Shown: one piece after another, positions 44,896-55,118 of the stretch | Layout: each line of letters starts with the position of its first letter | How positions within the stretch are numbered: position 1 is the first letter of the stretch | Assembly (NCBI RefSeq): GCF_018127965.1 | Contig: NZ_CP072349.1 | Span: 1,368,001-1,432,000 of the forward strand | DNA: 64,000 bases | Direction: 5' to 3' | Origin: Prevotella melaninogenica | Lineage (GTDB): Bacteria > Bacteroidota > Bacteroidia > Bacteroidales > Bacteroidaceae | Position numbers and translations under genes: made by a program | The notes under the pieces: generated by a model | What the model was told of the DNA's origin: nothing | Database searches by the model: none | The model's input: the letters and a program-made list of their open reading frames with translations, nothing else

Positions 44896-47205
44896 ATGGA
44901 AAAACTATTACTTATCCTCCTTCTGTTCTGCACTGGACTTCGAGCTAATGCACAATCCGTATCAGGAAAGGTGCTTGATGAAAACAAGAAGCCTATCCCC
45001 TACGCAAATGTCATTATCCTTTCAGCTAAGGATTCTACCTTCATTGTTGGTACAACAACCGCTGATGACGGTAGTTTCAATTTCAAGGAGGTTACATTAG
45101 GTAATATCCTCAAAGCCTCCTTCGTAGGCTATGAACCTTTCACTACGGTTCTTTCCAACCAAGGCAACCTTACTATCGTACTGAAAGAAGATGCAAAAAT
45201 GATGAAAGAGGTGGTCGTCAAAGGCAATGCTCCCCTACACAAGATGACAACAGAGGGTATACAAACGAACATCGAGAACACTATACTGAGCAAACTCGGT
45301 ACTTGTGAGGATGTTCTTGCACATGTCCCAGGACTGACAAAGAAGAAAGATGGCTACGAAGTATTTGGTAGAGGTACACCTATCATCTATATCAATGGTC
45401 GTCAGATGCGTGATGCAACAGAGCTTGAACGCCTGAAATCAAGCGATATCAAAAGCGTTGAGGTAATAAGCAACCCCGGAAGTAAGTATAATGCAGCCGT
45501 AAGAGCAGTCGTAAAGATACGCACGAAGAAGGCTGTAGGCGACGGCTTTGGCTTCGATGTACGCTCCGCCTACTACCAGTCGGAGAATGTAGACCTCTCG
45601 GAACGGGTCAACTGGAAGTATCGCCATAAGCGTTTAGAACTCTTTGGTGGGCATGGCTATTCACTTGACAACAGCCTCGAACACAGCACAACAACTACTA
45701 TTGTTCACGCTGACACCCTCTGGCAGCAGGATTTCACGCAAAAAGTCCCCGATAAGAATTCTATTTTCAAGAATATTATAGGAGCAGACTATCAGTTGAA
45801 TGACAGCAATTCTGTCGGTATCAAATACATGATTAACTTCCCTCATGACTTCCCCCTATCTGTTTTTATTAGTAGTGATGTAACGGCAAACGGGACTTTC
45901 TACGACCATATTAACACCTTTGCAACATGCAAGCAGTCCCATCGTCCTTCCCAATTCATTAATCTCTACTATGTTGGAAAGATAGGAAAGATGGACATAG
46001 ACTTCAATGCTGATTATCTTTATAACAAGCAAAATAACCATACTACCTCTCGAGAAGAAAGTCGCAACAAGACCAGTCGCACCGTGACTTCCGACAATCA
46101 AGAGCGCAACAGGCTCTTTGCTTCTAAGCTAACCTTGGGCTATCCTGTTTTAGGAGGTAATCTGTCAGTGGGTGCAGAATATACCTATACGAACCGCAAT
46201 GACACGTATAGCAATCCTGAAAACTATGTCCCAAGCTCATCCGCACAGCTAAAAGAGTCGAATATCGCTCCTTTTATGGAATACAAACACCAGCTATCTA
46301 TCTGCCAGTTGACAGCTGGTCTGCGCTGGGAGGCGGTACACTTCAACTATTATGAAAACGGACAGCACATTGCTAATCAGAGTCGTTCGTTCAGCAACTT
46401 ATTCCCAAGCATCTCTGCAGCTACTCAAATAGGAGACCTACAGATGCAATTAAGCTATGCAGCGAGGACATGTCGTCCTTCTTACCGTCAGTTAAGCAAT
46501 AACGTTACATACGGCAATCGTTTCTTGATGCAGTCGGGTAACCCACTGCTTCAGCACGAATATATCCACGACATAAGCTTAGGAGCTATGTGGAAGTTCA
46601 TCCAGTTTGGCATCTCTTACAATGACCGTCGTCACGCCATTGTCTTCTGGAGCGAACAAGACAGTCATAACTCAGCTATCTCACGTCTTACCTACACGAA
46701 TCTTCCAAGCATCAAGACAATATCTACTCAGTTAGCTTTTTCGCCAACAATCGGTATCTGGACACCTGAGTTCACGGCATTAATGAAGAAGCAATGGCTC
46801 ACATTACATACAAGTACAAAGACCTATAAGCTGAACAAACCAATCTGGCAATTCAGCTTTAACAACACCTTTGACTTTGGAAAAGGTTGGTTGCTATCAA
46901 TGGAGTCCTACCTCGTTACAAAAGGCGATGGCGAAATTGCCTCATTAGCAAGCAATAGAGGTTCGCTTGACATCAACCTTACCAAGTCTTTCCTAAAAGA
47001 CAGACTCGCACTTCGTATTGGTGGAACAGACTTGTTCCATACCCAAAAAGAAGGAGGAATTAGCTACACAGAGTCTATGGAGACTCAATATATTGGTACA
47101 TACGACAGCCGTCAGTTTGTTCTAACTGTTACCTATAAGTTCAACACTTCACGAAGCAAATACAAGGGTACAGGTGCTGGACAGGCTGAAAAGAACAGAT
47201 TATAG
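44896..47205 (+). CDS. TonB-dependent-receptor-like outer-membrane barrel protein
   Basis: A 769-residue protein. The signal peptide (MEKLLLILLLFCTGLRANAQ) fixes the start at 44896 in preference to an upstream TTG. A carboxypeptidase-regulatory-like domain (about 21-100, SVSGKVLDENKKPIPYANV) and a plug (DVLAHVPGLTKKKDGYEVFG, IYINGRQMRD, IKSVEVISNPGSKYNAAVRA) are followed by a large beta-barrel of the outer-membrane beta-barrel family 3 type. It has no SusD partner. Ligand unknown. Confidence 0.85.
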   Translation: MEKLLLILLLFCTGLRANAQSVSGKVLDENKKPIPYANVIILSAKDSTFIVGTTTADDGSFNFKEVTLGNILKASFVGYEPFTTVLSNQGNLTIVLKEDAKMMKEVVVKGNAPLHKMTTEGIQTNIENTILSKLGTCEDVLAHVPGLTKKKDGYEVFGRGTPIIYINGRQMRDATELERLKSSDIKSVEVISNPGSKYNAAVRAVVKIRTKKAVGDGFGFDVRSAYYQSENVDLSERVNWKYRHKRLELFGGHGYSLDNSLEHSTTTTIVHADTLWQQDFTQKVPDKNSIFKNIIGADYQLNDSNSVGIKYMINFPHDFPLSVFISSDVTANGTFYDHINTFATCKQSHRPSQFINLYYVGKIGKMDIDFNADYLYNKQNNHTTSREESRNKTSRTVTSDNQERNRLFASKLTLGYPVLGGNLSVGAEYTYTNRNDTYSNPENYVPSSSAQLKESNIAPFMEYKHQLSICQLTAGLRWEAVHFNYYENGQHIANQSRSFSNLFPSISAATQIGDLQMQLSYAARTCRPSYRQLSNNVTYGNRFLMQSGNPLLQHEYIHDISLGAMWKFIQFGISYNDRRHAIVFWSEQDSHNSAISRLTYTNLPSIKTISTQLAFSPTIGIWTPEFTALMKKQWLTLHTSTKTYKLNKPIWQFSFNNTFDFGKGWLLSMESYLVTKGDGEIASLASNRGSLDINLTKSFLKDRLALRIGGTDLFHTQKEGGISYTESMETQYIGTYDSRQFVLTVTYKFNTSRSKYKGTGAGQAEKNRL

Positions 47206-47330
47206 ACGGCAGAAAAGCACCAATAAACTTAGCCTATGACCCAATAGGCCAAGTTTACTTCTGCCTAAACAACTCCCTACTTACACCCAATTGGCTCTGC
47301 TTTGGTAAGACATTAAATGTTGTTTAGTAC

Positions 47331-47399
47331 TCCGCACCATTGGTGCGAAGCCTTAGCACAATATGTGCGAAGCCTTAACACGTCATGTGCGCAGCAATA
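47331..47399 (-). repeat. Family B 22-nt periodic repeat, copy 3
   Basis: Units at 47334, 47356 and 47378. Palindromes are GCACCATTGGTGC, GCACAATATGTGC and ACACGTCATGTGC; the spacer is GAAGCCTTA, which on the minus strand reads TAAGGCTTC, close to TAAGGCTCC of copy 1. The element is therefore oriented opposite to copies 1, 2 and 5. Confidence 0.8.
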
Positions 47400-47413
47400 T
47401 TACGTACAAAGAA

Positions 47414-47455
47414 AGAGGGTATATCCAAGACACAAACGTCTAAGATATACCCTCT
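47414..47455. terminator. Hairpin after the metalloprotease operon
   Basis: AGAGGGTATATC (47414-47425) pairs perfectly with GATATACCCTCT (47444-47455). It lies about 24 bases after the stop of the metalloprotease gene and may end transcription from both sides. Confidence 0.75.
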
Positions 47456-47478
47456 GAAATGTATGTTAACACGGAAGA

Positions 47479-50022
47479 TTAATCATTCAAATAACGCTGG
47501 ACACGTGCATACATCAACTCATATTGAGATTTGATAGTTGTATCCTTCGTTGTCTTAATGCGTTCCTCAAGTAGTTTCTGAAGCTTCTGTGCATAATGGA
47601 ACACATATTCAGCTGTGCGGTCGATAGTCTCTGTCCACATCGTCTCTGGTTCACCATAACCAACACCAAAGCCAAGGAAAGCCACATCCTGCTTGTCATC
47701 ACGCAAGCTGCGCACCTTACCAACCTGTCTAACCTCAACAATGTTAGCCTTCAGACGTTCAACATAGAGTTGCTGCATGGCGATATCATCGTCGTCGAGA
47801 TTCTCATCACCTGCGATTGTCTTAGCCCAAACATTATTATACGTGTCTTCGCAATACTCCAATGGAGAATAAGAAGTAGAGTCAGCATAATAGCTCAATG
47901 CTAAACGCGCAGTTGCTGAAAGAGCCATTTCCTGAATACCACCTGCCAATGTTTTGTAAGGATGAGAGTTAATCTGAGGTAGACGATTCTCAATACTCTC
48001 AACACCACGCTTACCAAACTTGCGTGCTTCCTGTAACAACCACATCGCAGCAGCACGCTGTTTCTCCTTAGGCATCACCTCATAACGAGGAATACCAGAA
48101 GACTCTGTTGTCTGATTCAACTTGATACCACCAATGACAGCATAGACATTACGTGCATAACCATAAGCTTGAGAAACCATTTGACGATAGAGCTTAGCCT
48201 TACGAGTACCATCGGTACCGTCCGGTATCCACTCATCGAAATGACTGAGGATATACTCAAGGTTCTTAAGACCGTATGTACTTGACTTCACAGCATCGTC
48301 ACCGAGGTCCTCCTCAATGGCGGTTGGGTCATAACGATAACGTGACTGCTGAAGTACGTAACGATACATTGGGTCGTTAGCATGAGACTCAACAAGTGCC
48401 ATCAATGGCTTTACGTCATCTCTGAAACTCTTTGAATTAGGGAAAACACGGTAGCCCCACTCTATTGCATAGTTGTCATACACACCGAGGTAAGGAGGAG
48501 TCAGTGACACACCCTTATCTGTTGGCTGTGCAACATAATTGAAACGAGCATAGTCCATGATAGATGCTGTCGTACCATACTTCTGTGTGAAGCTTGCAGA
48601 ACGGAGCGAATCAGTTGGGATTGCAGCCGATGAAGCCATGTTGTGCATCAGTCCGAGTGTATGTCCTACCTCGTGAGTTACAATATACTCCAATGTTGGT
48701 AACAAAATGCTATCAGGCATATCCAATGTTCGTGCAGCAGGATCAATCTGCGATGTCTGAATAAATCGCCAGCTATTGATGACATTCACAACATCATTAT
48801 ACACCAATACGGTCGCTGTGATAATCTCACCTGTACGAGGATCAACCCATGATGGCCCCATCGCATTCTCTGTAGCAGTAGGCAGATAACGAATGCAAGA
48901 ATACTGGAAGTTATCAGGATCGAAGTTTGGATCATTGGTTGGGAAGTCCACTGCCTGCATCACATTCTTGAAACCGATACGCTCGAAAGCCTTATTCCAT
49001 CTAAGAACAGCATTCCGAATTGCTGGCTTCCACTTTTCAGGGAACGCATTATCGATATAGAACACAATAGGTTTAACTGGCTCACTGAGCTGACCTGCAA
49101 AGTAAGCAGCTGGGTCTTTTGGTTCTACACGCCAACGATTGATAAAGCTTGCATGGTCGATAAGACTGTCATTGACGATTGACTTCGGTGTAAGGAAGTA
49201 GCCAAGACGAGTATCACTCAGTCGTGGAGTCATCTTATCCTCTGGCAAAAGAGCCAAAGTAAACTGTACACCGATAGAAACAGGATGATTGCTAATAGCC
49301 ACACTACCACTATTACCCGTCATATTGGTAACGTAGTTGCGCTCCATCGAGATACAAGCGTTGTTTGCAAACGACTTCAAAGAAGTGACTTTAATCCATT
49401 CTGGTCTCAAGTCAGCATCCACACGATATGGACCAGCAATCTTTGCGATAACTGGGAAATACTTACTTTCTCTCAAGAAGAAAGAAGAAACATCAAAGAG
49501 AATACCTCTAGTCTTCTTGTTTCTTGCCTTGATTGGGAAGCTATAGAAGTCAAGGTTACGATAGTTCGTAGCCTGTGCTTGCTTCGCATTGCCAGTTGGA
49601 AGGGCGTCGAGTAATTCAGAGTTGATAGCCTGCATTACGATAGAACTATCCTTCTCAACAAAGCGTACGTGTGAAACAGAACCAGCACGAGTACCAACCT
49701 CAGCAAATTGTGGGCTTGATACAGATGAAATTGTTGCACCAATCAGCATGTCACGACCGATAGAAGAAGGTGGCAACTCCATGAGGAGTTTCTCACCTGT
49801 TCTATAGAACGAAACGAATGGTCCCTTTGCAGAGTCTGTCTTCTCTTCGGTTAGAATACGCTCATAGGCATCTTTCTTAACCACAGAAGTAGTGGTTGTA
49901 GCCTTCTTTTTCTTCTTTTTAAAGAAAGGGAAAGCCTGTGCTGACAGTGAAAGGCTCAAGAAGCCCACTGCTAATAGGGTTGCATGAACCGATTTCATTG
50001 ATAAAAATGAAGTCTTTCTCAT
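47479..50022 (-). CDS. Secreted zinc metalloprotease (DUF5117/DUF4953 type)
   Basis: An 847-residue protein with a signal peptide (LLAVGFLSLSLSAQAFPF) and lysine run, then DUF5117/DUF5118-like N-terminal domains. The protease domain has HEVGHTLGLMH at residues 450-460, a metzincin-type HExxHxxGxxH zinc site, and a Met-turn-like SIMDYARFNY about 30 residues later. The C-terminal third is helical. It is the last gene of a SusCD locus and overlaps its inactive paralog by four bases. It probably degrades host protein or peptides in the periplasm or on the surface. Confidence 0.88.
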   Translation of the reverse strand: MRKTSFLSMKSVHATLLAVGFLSLSLSAQAFPFFKKKKKKATTTTSVVKKDAYERILTEEKTDSAKGPFVSFYRTGEKLLMELPPSSIGRDMLIGATISSVSSPQFAEVGTRAGSVSHVRFVEKDSSIVMQAINSELLDALPTGNAKQAQATNYRNLDFYSFPIKARNKKTRGILFDVSSFFLRESKYFPVIAKIAGPYRVDADLRPEWIKVTSLKSFANNACISMERNYVTNMTGNSGSVAISNHPVSIGVQFTLALLPEDKMTPRLSDTRLGYFLTPKSIVNDSLIDHASFINRWRVEPKDPAAYFAGQLSEPVKPIVFYIDNAFPEKWKPAIRNAVLRWNKAFERIGFKNVMQAVDFPTNDPNFDPDNFQYSCIRYLPTATENAMGPSWVDPRTGEIITATVLVYNDVVNVINSWRFIQTSQIDPAARTLDMPDSILLPTLEYIVTHEVGHTLGLMHNMASSAAIPTDSLRSASFTQKYGTTASIMDYARFNYVAQPTDKGVSLTPPYLGVYDNYAIEWGYRVFPNSKSFRDDVKPLMALVESHANDPMYRYVLQQSRYRYDPTAIEEDLGDDAVKSSTYGLKNLEYILSHFDEWIPDGTDGTRKAKLYRQMVSQAYGYARNVYAVIGGIKLNQTTESSGIPRYEVMPKEKQRAAAMWLLQEARKFGKRGVESIENRLPQINSHPYKTLAGGIQEMALSATARLALSYYADSTSYSPLEYCEDTYNNVWAKTIAGDENLDDDDIAMQQLYVERLKANIVEVRQVGKVRSLRDDKQDVAFLGFGVGYGEPETMWTETIDRTAEYVFHYAQKLQKLLEERIKTTKDTTIKSQYELMYARVQRYLND

Positions 50023-52568
50023 TTCTTCACCTCCATTGTCTTATTGATTTTGAAGAGCATCATCTCGTAGTGTGTACGCGCTTCAAGTGGCAAATTAGCC
50101 TTCAAACACTTCTCCAAAGCAGTTCTCAACTTCAAAAGACAGTTGTAGAAGTAAAGCTCTGAATTGTCTGCGAGGGTGATATCAACAGTTGGAGCAAGGT
50201 TCTGAGATGGGTCACCAAAGCCCGGAGTTGCACCGAGATCATCACCCTTCAAAGCCGTACTTGAACCAGAGCCACCGCCTGAACCACCGCTACCAGTAGC
50301 CTTAGAAACAACACTCTGTGCCTGACTCATGAATGCACGCTGCAAAACACGCTCGCCCTGAGAAGGTGCGCGCATCTCAGCAACGCTCTTAAAGAGGGTG
50401 TTATAGATATCATCAAAGTACTCTTTCTGTGTGTAACTGTTTGGATTCAAGTAAGAAGTGATAGCCACACGCATACGTGCTGCCATCAAATCGTAGCCCA
50501 TGAACTCTAAACTCTGGTCATAATAGCTTACTGACAAGTAGCCCTTACGCTCGTAGTTACGGTTAGCATACTTCTTGAAGCTCATAGCTTCCTGCAAACA
50601 CCACAAGAGTGAACGACGCTGAAGATCCTTAGAAACAACCTGATACTGTGGTACTCCTGCCGAAATCTTCATATTGTTGAGGTACATTCCACCAACATTA
50701 CTCAACACCTGCTTGAACAAAGCGTAACGATTCTGTGATATCTGCAGGTACAATTGATCCTTGATACGAGTATCCTCATCGTTCTTAATCCACTTAGAGA
50801 GATTGTTTTCAACAATTGTATAGTTCTTATTTGCAAGATTTGCACTCGCAATCATATCGTTACCAAGTGCACCAGCAGCAAGACGTGGGTCCCATCTTGA
50901 GTTGCGTTCAGCATAATAACGAAGACGTGGATTTGTCACCTTCTTATCAACAAACGCCTCAAGTGTATTCTTCTCATCATTGATAGAAACATTATCAGTA
51001 TCAAAGTAACGATAGTTCCAATCAATTGTAAAGTAGTCATACATGCCAAGTCCTGTTGGAGCAAGGCGTACACCATTGTCTGTTGGCTGTGCAACATAAT
51101 TGTAATGAACGTCATCCATAACAGAAGGAGCAAGTCCCATGGTATTCGTGAAACGTGCATTACGCAAAGAATCAGTAGAATAAGTAGCTGAAGCACCAAG
51201 GTTATCCAAGAGTCCTAACATACTACCAGTTTCCTTTGTAACCAACATTTTCAAGCCTTCAGCAAACTTAGCAGCAGACAAACGATTGCTACGTACTGAA
51301 GGATCAACGGCACCAGTCTCAATTAAACGCCACTTATGTAACAACTTCTCGACATCAGAATAGATGAACATAGAGGCTGCCATAATCTCTCCTGTATTAG
51401 GATTGACATAGATATCACTCTTTGGAGCAGATGAAGAACCACTTGGTATGTAGCGAATACAAGAATACTGAATGTTGTCTGGGTCGAAATTGCCCTGCTT
51501 CTGAGGGAAGTCAACAACCTCAATAGCATTCTTAAAGCCTATCTTTTCAAAAGCTTTATTCCACTCAAGAACACCCTCACGGATTGGTTGTTTCCATGCT
51601 TCTGGGAAGGTATTATCCAAATAGAAACGGATTGGATTAACAGGCTGACTCAGCTTACCCTTTGCATAAGCCTTCTTATCCTTTGGTACAAGATTCCAAC
51701 GGTGAGAGTAGAAGATACGCTTTGTACCTGCACCTTCCTTTGGTATTCCCAAACGAACTGAGTAGTTAACACCGATACGTGAGTCCATAATACGTGGACG
51801 CATTGCAGACTCTGGCACAAGTGCTACACTATAACTAACACCAACAGTTGTAGGACGTTCACCTCCGATAGGCATAGACATCAGAGAAGTAGACACACCA
51901 TAAGTGAAGTCATTATTAACGATAACATTTGTATCAAAACTCTTTATACCACGAATGAACGAGAGTTCAGGCTTTGGAGTAGCCTTGATACTATAGTTAC
52001 CATTCTTTGTTGGCATAACCGATATGAGGTTAGTTGGTTTACCTAACAAAGAAGTTACGTCAAAGACAACTGCAGAGCTGTCGTTATTATAAGCCATAAT
52101 GTTAAAGCCCTGCCAAATACCATCACGATAATTCAGAGACAATGCACTATCAAGGTCTGCTGAGTTAGCATTCTCCTTGAAAAGAACATTGTTAGGAGTC
52201 TTCATCACTACAGAGCTATCCTGTATGTCAAAATAGAACAAAACAGGATTAGAACTTGTTGAACCAACAGTAACTGTAGATGCATCAGTTGTTGAGTTTA
52301 CTACTCCACCAAGCATCATTTGCTTCTTCAACAAAGTACGTGGCAACTCAAAGTAAATCTTGTTATCAAGCTTATGAACAGTAATAAACTTACTACGTGC
52401 CGTCTCAGTCTTTTTATCTTTGAAGAGACGGTCATACTTTGTCTCCTTCTTTGGTTTAGACTTAGACTTGTCATCATCAGCTTTTGCAACAGTACTTTGC
52501 AATACAAGGAGGAGCAATAATGCCCCTCCAAGTAAAGAGTTCTTAAATGAGAAATTCATTCTTATCAT
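50019..52568 (-). CDS. Metalloprotease paralog lacking zinc ligands (probable pseudoenzyme)
   Basis: An 849-residue protein that aligns end to end with the next gene, sharing NFDPDNIQYSCIRY, NYVAQPTDNGVRL and the same domain order. The zinc site is gone: where the active copy has HEVGHTLGLMH this has KETGSMLGLLD (residues 445-455), so all three His and the catalytic Glu spacing are lost, and the Met-turn reads SVMDDVHYNY. The reading frame is intact, so it is kept as a protein, perhaps as substrate binder or partner. A Gly/Ser-rich stretch (about residue 750) is an added linker. Start could be M4. Confidence 0.85.
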   Translation of the reverse strand: MIRMNFSFKNSLLGGALLLLLVLQSTVAKADDDKSKSKPKKETKYDRLFKDKKTETARSKFITVHKLDNKIYFELPRTLLKKQMMLGGVVNSTTDASTVTVGSTSSNPVLFYFDIQDSSVVMKTPNNVLFKENANSADLDSALSLNYRDGIWQGFNIMAYNNDSSAVVFDVTSLLGKPTNLISVMPTKNGNYSIKATPKPELSFIRGIKSFDTNVIVNNDFTYGVSTSLMSMPIGGERPTTVGVSYSVALVPESAMRPRIMDSRIGVNYSVRLGIPKEGAGTKRIFYSHRWNLVPKDKKAYAKGKLSQPVNPIRFYLDNTFPEAWKQPIREGVLEWNKAFEKIGFKNAIEVVDFPQKQGNFDPDNIQYSCIRYIPSGSSSAPKSDIYVNPNTGEIMAASMFIYSDVEKLLHKWRLIETGAVDPSVRSNRLSAAKFAEGLKMLVTKETGSMLGLLDNLGASATYSTDSLRNARFTNTMGLAPSVMDDVHYNYVAQPTDNGVRLAPTGLGMYDYFTIDWNYRYFDTDNVSINDEKNTLEAFVDKKVTNPRLRYYAERNSRWDPRLAAGALGNDMIASANLANKNYTIVENNLSKWIKNDEDTRIKDQLYLQISQNRYALFKQVLSNVGGMYLNNMKISAGVPQYQVVSKDLQRRSLLWCLQEAMSFKKYANRNYERKGYLSVSYYDQSLEFMGYDLMAARMRVAITSYLNPNSYTQKEYFDDIYNTLFKSVAEMRAPSQGERVLQRAFMSQAQSVVSKATGSGGSGGGSGSSTALKGDDLGATPGFGDPSQNLAPTVDITLADNSELYFYNCLLKLRTALEKCLKANLPLEARTHYEMMLFKINKTMEVKK

Positions 52569-52575
52569 TTGTATG

Positions 52576-54003
52576 TTATTTATTTCTGAATAATGCCTTC
52601 ACAATACGTCCCGTAATGTGCTGCTTTGACCAACGTAGAGTATTTGTCTGCGTGTCATAACAGTATAGACTACCTGGCATAGATGCCGATGTATCATTGG
52701 TTGCAACATAGATGAGGTTATCATCATCTGAGAACACCATGTCTACAATCTTCTCTGAACTGCTACCTACAGTGAACAGTGCTGCAGTTGGGAAGTTGCT
52801 ATTAGCAAGTACGTTATGTGCATAGACAGCATTGCCATTAGTGTAATAAACAATGTTCTTGCTACGAGCAGAGCGTACTACAGAGCCATTAGCGATACCA
52901 GAAGTAGAAGGCATTGCAACACGGTAAAGTACGTTAGCTGCAATTCTCTTATCTGCAGAAGAAGAGTAGTAGCCTGGGAAGATGTATGTAAAGTAGAATG
53001 TTCCCGTACTTGTCTGATTGGTTATCAGTGCAAGGTTACGCTGCTTGTTAACACTACCCATACCTACCAACGTATCACCAGTGAAGGTTCCCTTCAAGAT
53101 TTCAGCAGGAACAGATGTATTCTCAATAGCCATTGCCAGCAGAGAGCCGTGTGCATTGTCAAAGTAAGCATCACCATGTGCATAGAAGAGGTCGTCTCTC
53201 CACCATGGAGTCATGCGGTCTGCGAATGTAACAGAACCACCTACAGCACTTGTGAAACGTGAAGTCTGTGAAATCAAGTTGGTTGTGTTCAGACCCAATG
53301 AATACAAGTTATTCTTAGTAACAGCCATTACCTTTGGTGCACCTGGGTCAGAGTTAGCCTCTACCTGTATCACCTTCTCGCCAACAGGAGTCTGGAAAAG
53401 TGATAACATTTCATAACCATCAAGCTGGTAAAGTGTTGATGGATTACCTGCTGCAATAATCAGAACATTGTTTGCCTGACCACCGATGGTCTTGTTCCAT
53501 GCCATTGAGCAAGGTGTACCAAAGTTGATATTAGGGTTGTTAGGAGCCAACACATCAAGGTGGAAACTTTTGTTTACATCCTCTGTAGGTACATATGAAA
53601 GGATTGACTTACTATTGTTTTCTGCCAAGAGATAAACACCCTTTGTATAAGCATACTCAACATTCACATTGAACTCATAGATCTGAATATTCTGACCGTT
53701 ACTCAAACGAAGACGTCCAGTATAACTTCCTGAATTCTGAATAGGATAAACAAGTGCAGAATCACTTGAAACCAACTTATGATTAATCTCCCATTCGTAG
53801 GTGAGTTTCTGCTTTCCATTGCTTTGCAACACCGCTGGGTTGATTTTCAAAGTATCACCCTGATTAAGTGTATAACTGCTATTCAGAGGTGTCTGCAGAC
53901 TGATTACAGACACACCATCGCCTCCTTCTGTTGAATCATCCTTGATACAAGAAGTGAAGGTAAGGGCTGTTGCAGCTAAGATAAATAAATATTTCTTTAC
54001 CAT
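52576..54003 (-). CDS. PKD-like family surface lipoprotein
   Basis: A 475-residue lipoprotein (LTFTSCIKDD, Cys about 19). Residues about 30-115 look like an immunoglobulin/PKD-type domain (LTYEWEINHKL, YTGRLRLSNG), followed by a region of beta repeats that suggests a propeller (YLLAENNSKSILSY, YCYDTQTNTLRW). Genes of this type commonly sit between DUF4843 and the metalloprotease in Bacteroidetes SusCD loci. It is likely a surface-exposed substrate-binding partner of the receptor. The exact ligand is unknown. Confidence 0.75.
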   Translation of the reverse strand: MVKKYLFILAATALTFTSCIKDDSTEGGDGVSVISLQTPLNSSYTLNQGDTLKINPAVLQSNGKQKLTYEWEINHKLVSSDSALVYPIQNSGSYTGRLRLSNGQNIQIYEFNVNVEYAYTKGVYLLAENNSKSILSYVPTEDVNKSFHLDVLAPNNPNINFGTPCSMAWNKTIGGQANNVLIIAAGNPSTLYQLDGYEMLSLFQTPVGEKVIQVEANSDPGAPKVMAVTKNNLYSLGLNTTNLISQTSRFTSAVGGSVTFADRMTPWWRDDLFYAHGDAYFDNAHGSLLAMAIENTSVPAEILKGTFTGDTLVGMGSVNKQRNLALITNQTSTGTFYFTYIFPGYYSSSADKRIAANVLYRVAMPSTSGIANGSVVRSARSKNIVYYTNGNAVYAHNVLANSNFPTAALFTVGSSSEKIVDMVFSDDDNLIYVATNDTSASMPGSLYCYDTQTNTLRWSKQHITGRIVKALFRNK

Positions 54004-54043
54004 AATTCGTCAATTATTTTAATCGTTATATCAATGAACGTGC

Positions 54044-54757
54044 TTATTCAGGATTGGCTGCAAAGTAAGCCTTCAACTTCTGAATATTTCTATAAAGCTG
54101 TGTCCAACTTCTTGTATTACGTATTGCCTTCTCAATCTCACTTGCATCTGAGTTATACAAAGACAGAAGATAACGATACTTAGCTGGTGTATAAGCTGGA
54201 AGACCCATTGCTTGCAGCGTAGGATTGTCCCACCAGTATGGCTTTTCAAGCACATTATCAAAAGTAATCGTTCTCTTTAGTGCATTAGGGAAACGGACAC
54301 CAAGGTCGTCAGATGCTTCCAAACGCAGAACAAGACGAATATTTTCATTCTTAGTATCACTAAGATTCTGACGCAAAAGAACTACACGAAAACTTGATGC
54401 AAGACTATCGGCTGGAATTACTTGATCACTATTGATTGCCTCAAAGTGTACTCCTGCTTTTGCAGAACTACTTGGATCAACAACTACTTTATAATGTTGA
54501 GCCTGTGACTTTCTCACTCCTGCAAGCTTAACTTTTACAGTAACCGTGTCTGTTGTCACGCTCGTAGGCTGTGTTCCGAACGAATAGTTATATAATGTGT
54601 CAGAAGCATTATTGAGGTCGAAATAAACCTGGTTTGCTCCTTCGAAAGTACCATCCTTTGAGTATTCACCTTTGTACTCATCGTTTGAACACGCTGCCAA
54701 CGACAATGCGATGACACCGATAGCGAAGAAGTTTGTGATTGATTTATACATAATCAT
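54044..54757 (-). CDS. DUF4843 family lipoprotein
   Basis: A 237-residue lipoprotein (LSLAACSNDE, Cys about 23). GANQVYFDLNNASDTLYNYS and VTVKVKLAGV are the family pattern; the C-terminal part is helical with WDNPTLQAMGLPAYTPAKYR. DUF4843 proteins accompany SusC/SusD pairs and are probably exposed. The second ATG (54751) is an equally good start. It is separated from susD by a 361-base gap that carries a family B repeat, so its expression may differ from susCD. Confidence 0.8.
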   Translation of the reverse strand: MIMYKSITNFFAIGVIALSLAACSNDEYKGEYSKDGTFEGANQVYFDLNNASDTLYNYSFGTQPTSVTTDTVTVKVKLAGVRKSQAQHYKVVVDPSSSAKAGVHFEAINSDQVIPADSLASSFRVVLLRQNLSDTKNENIRLVLRLEASDDLGVRFPNALKRTITFDNVLEKPYWWDNPTLQAMGLPAYTPAKYRYLLSLYNSDASEIEKAIRNTRSWTQLYRNIQKLKAYFAANPE

Positions 54758-54870
54758 TTGTTTTTTAGTGTTGTCCGATAAGCAATTTCCATGTAGCTTA
54801 GCCTTTTCTTCCTTATTATATAGGACACTTATGACTTCGCTTTTCCATGTTTTGCCGTTGTGTTAAGTTT

Positions 54871-54938
54871 CCGCACATGTGGTGCGGAGGCTCAGCACGC
54901 ATGGTGCGGAGGGCTAACACCAATGGTGTTGCATATTA
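54871..54938 (-). repeat. Family B 22-nt periodic repeat, copy 4
   Basis: Units at 54873, 54895 and 54917. ACACCAATGGTGT in the third unit differs from GCACCATTGGTGC of other copies by a paired end change that keeps the stem. Spacers on the minus strand (TGAGCCTCC, TAGCCCTCC) match the family. It sits inside the SusCD operon gap. Confidence 0.8.
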
Positions 54939-55035
54939 GTTAGCCCGTTAGAGAGCTTATACTACTTAAGTATTATCGGATTACAATATTTGTTTTTATG
55001 TTTATATCTCTTCTTTTATACACTCAAGTCAGTGA

Positions 55036-55096
55036 TTTAGCTATGCTAAACGCTTTTTACAAGTAGTCTTGCTCGTATCGTTTAGCAGTGCTAAAC
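55036..55096. other. Nested palindromes downstream of susD
   Basis: TTTAGCTATGCTAAA (55036-55050) and GTTTAGCAGTGCTAAAC (55080-55096) are each self-complementary, and GCTAAACG (55045-55052) also pairs with CGTTTAGC (55079-55086). They follow the susD stop by 23 bases and could reduce read-through to the distal genes or protect the susCD message. Confidence 0.55.
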
Positions 55097-55118
55097 CATG
55101 CTAACTCTTTAATATGTA

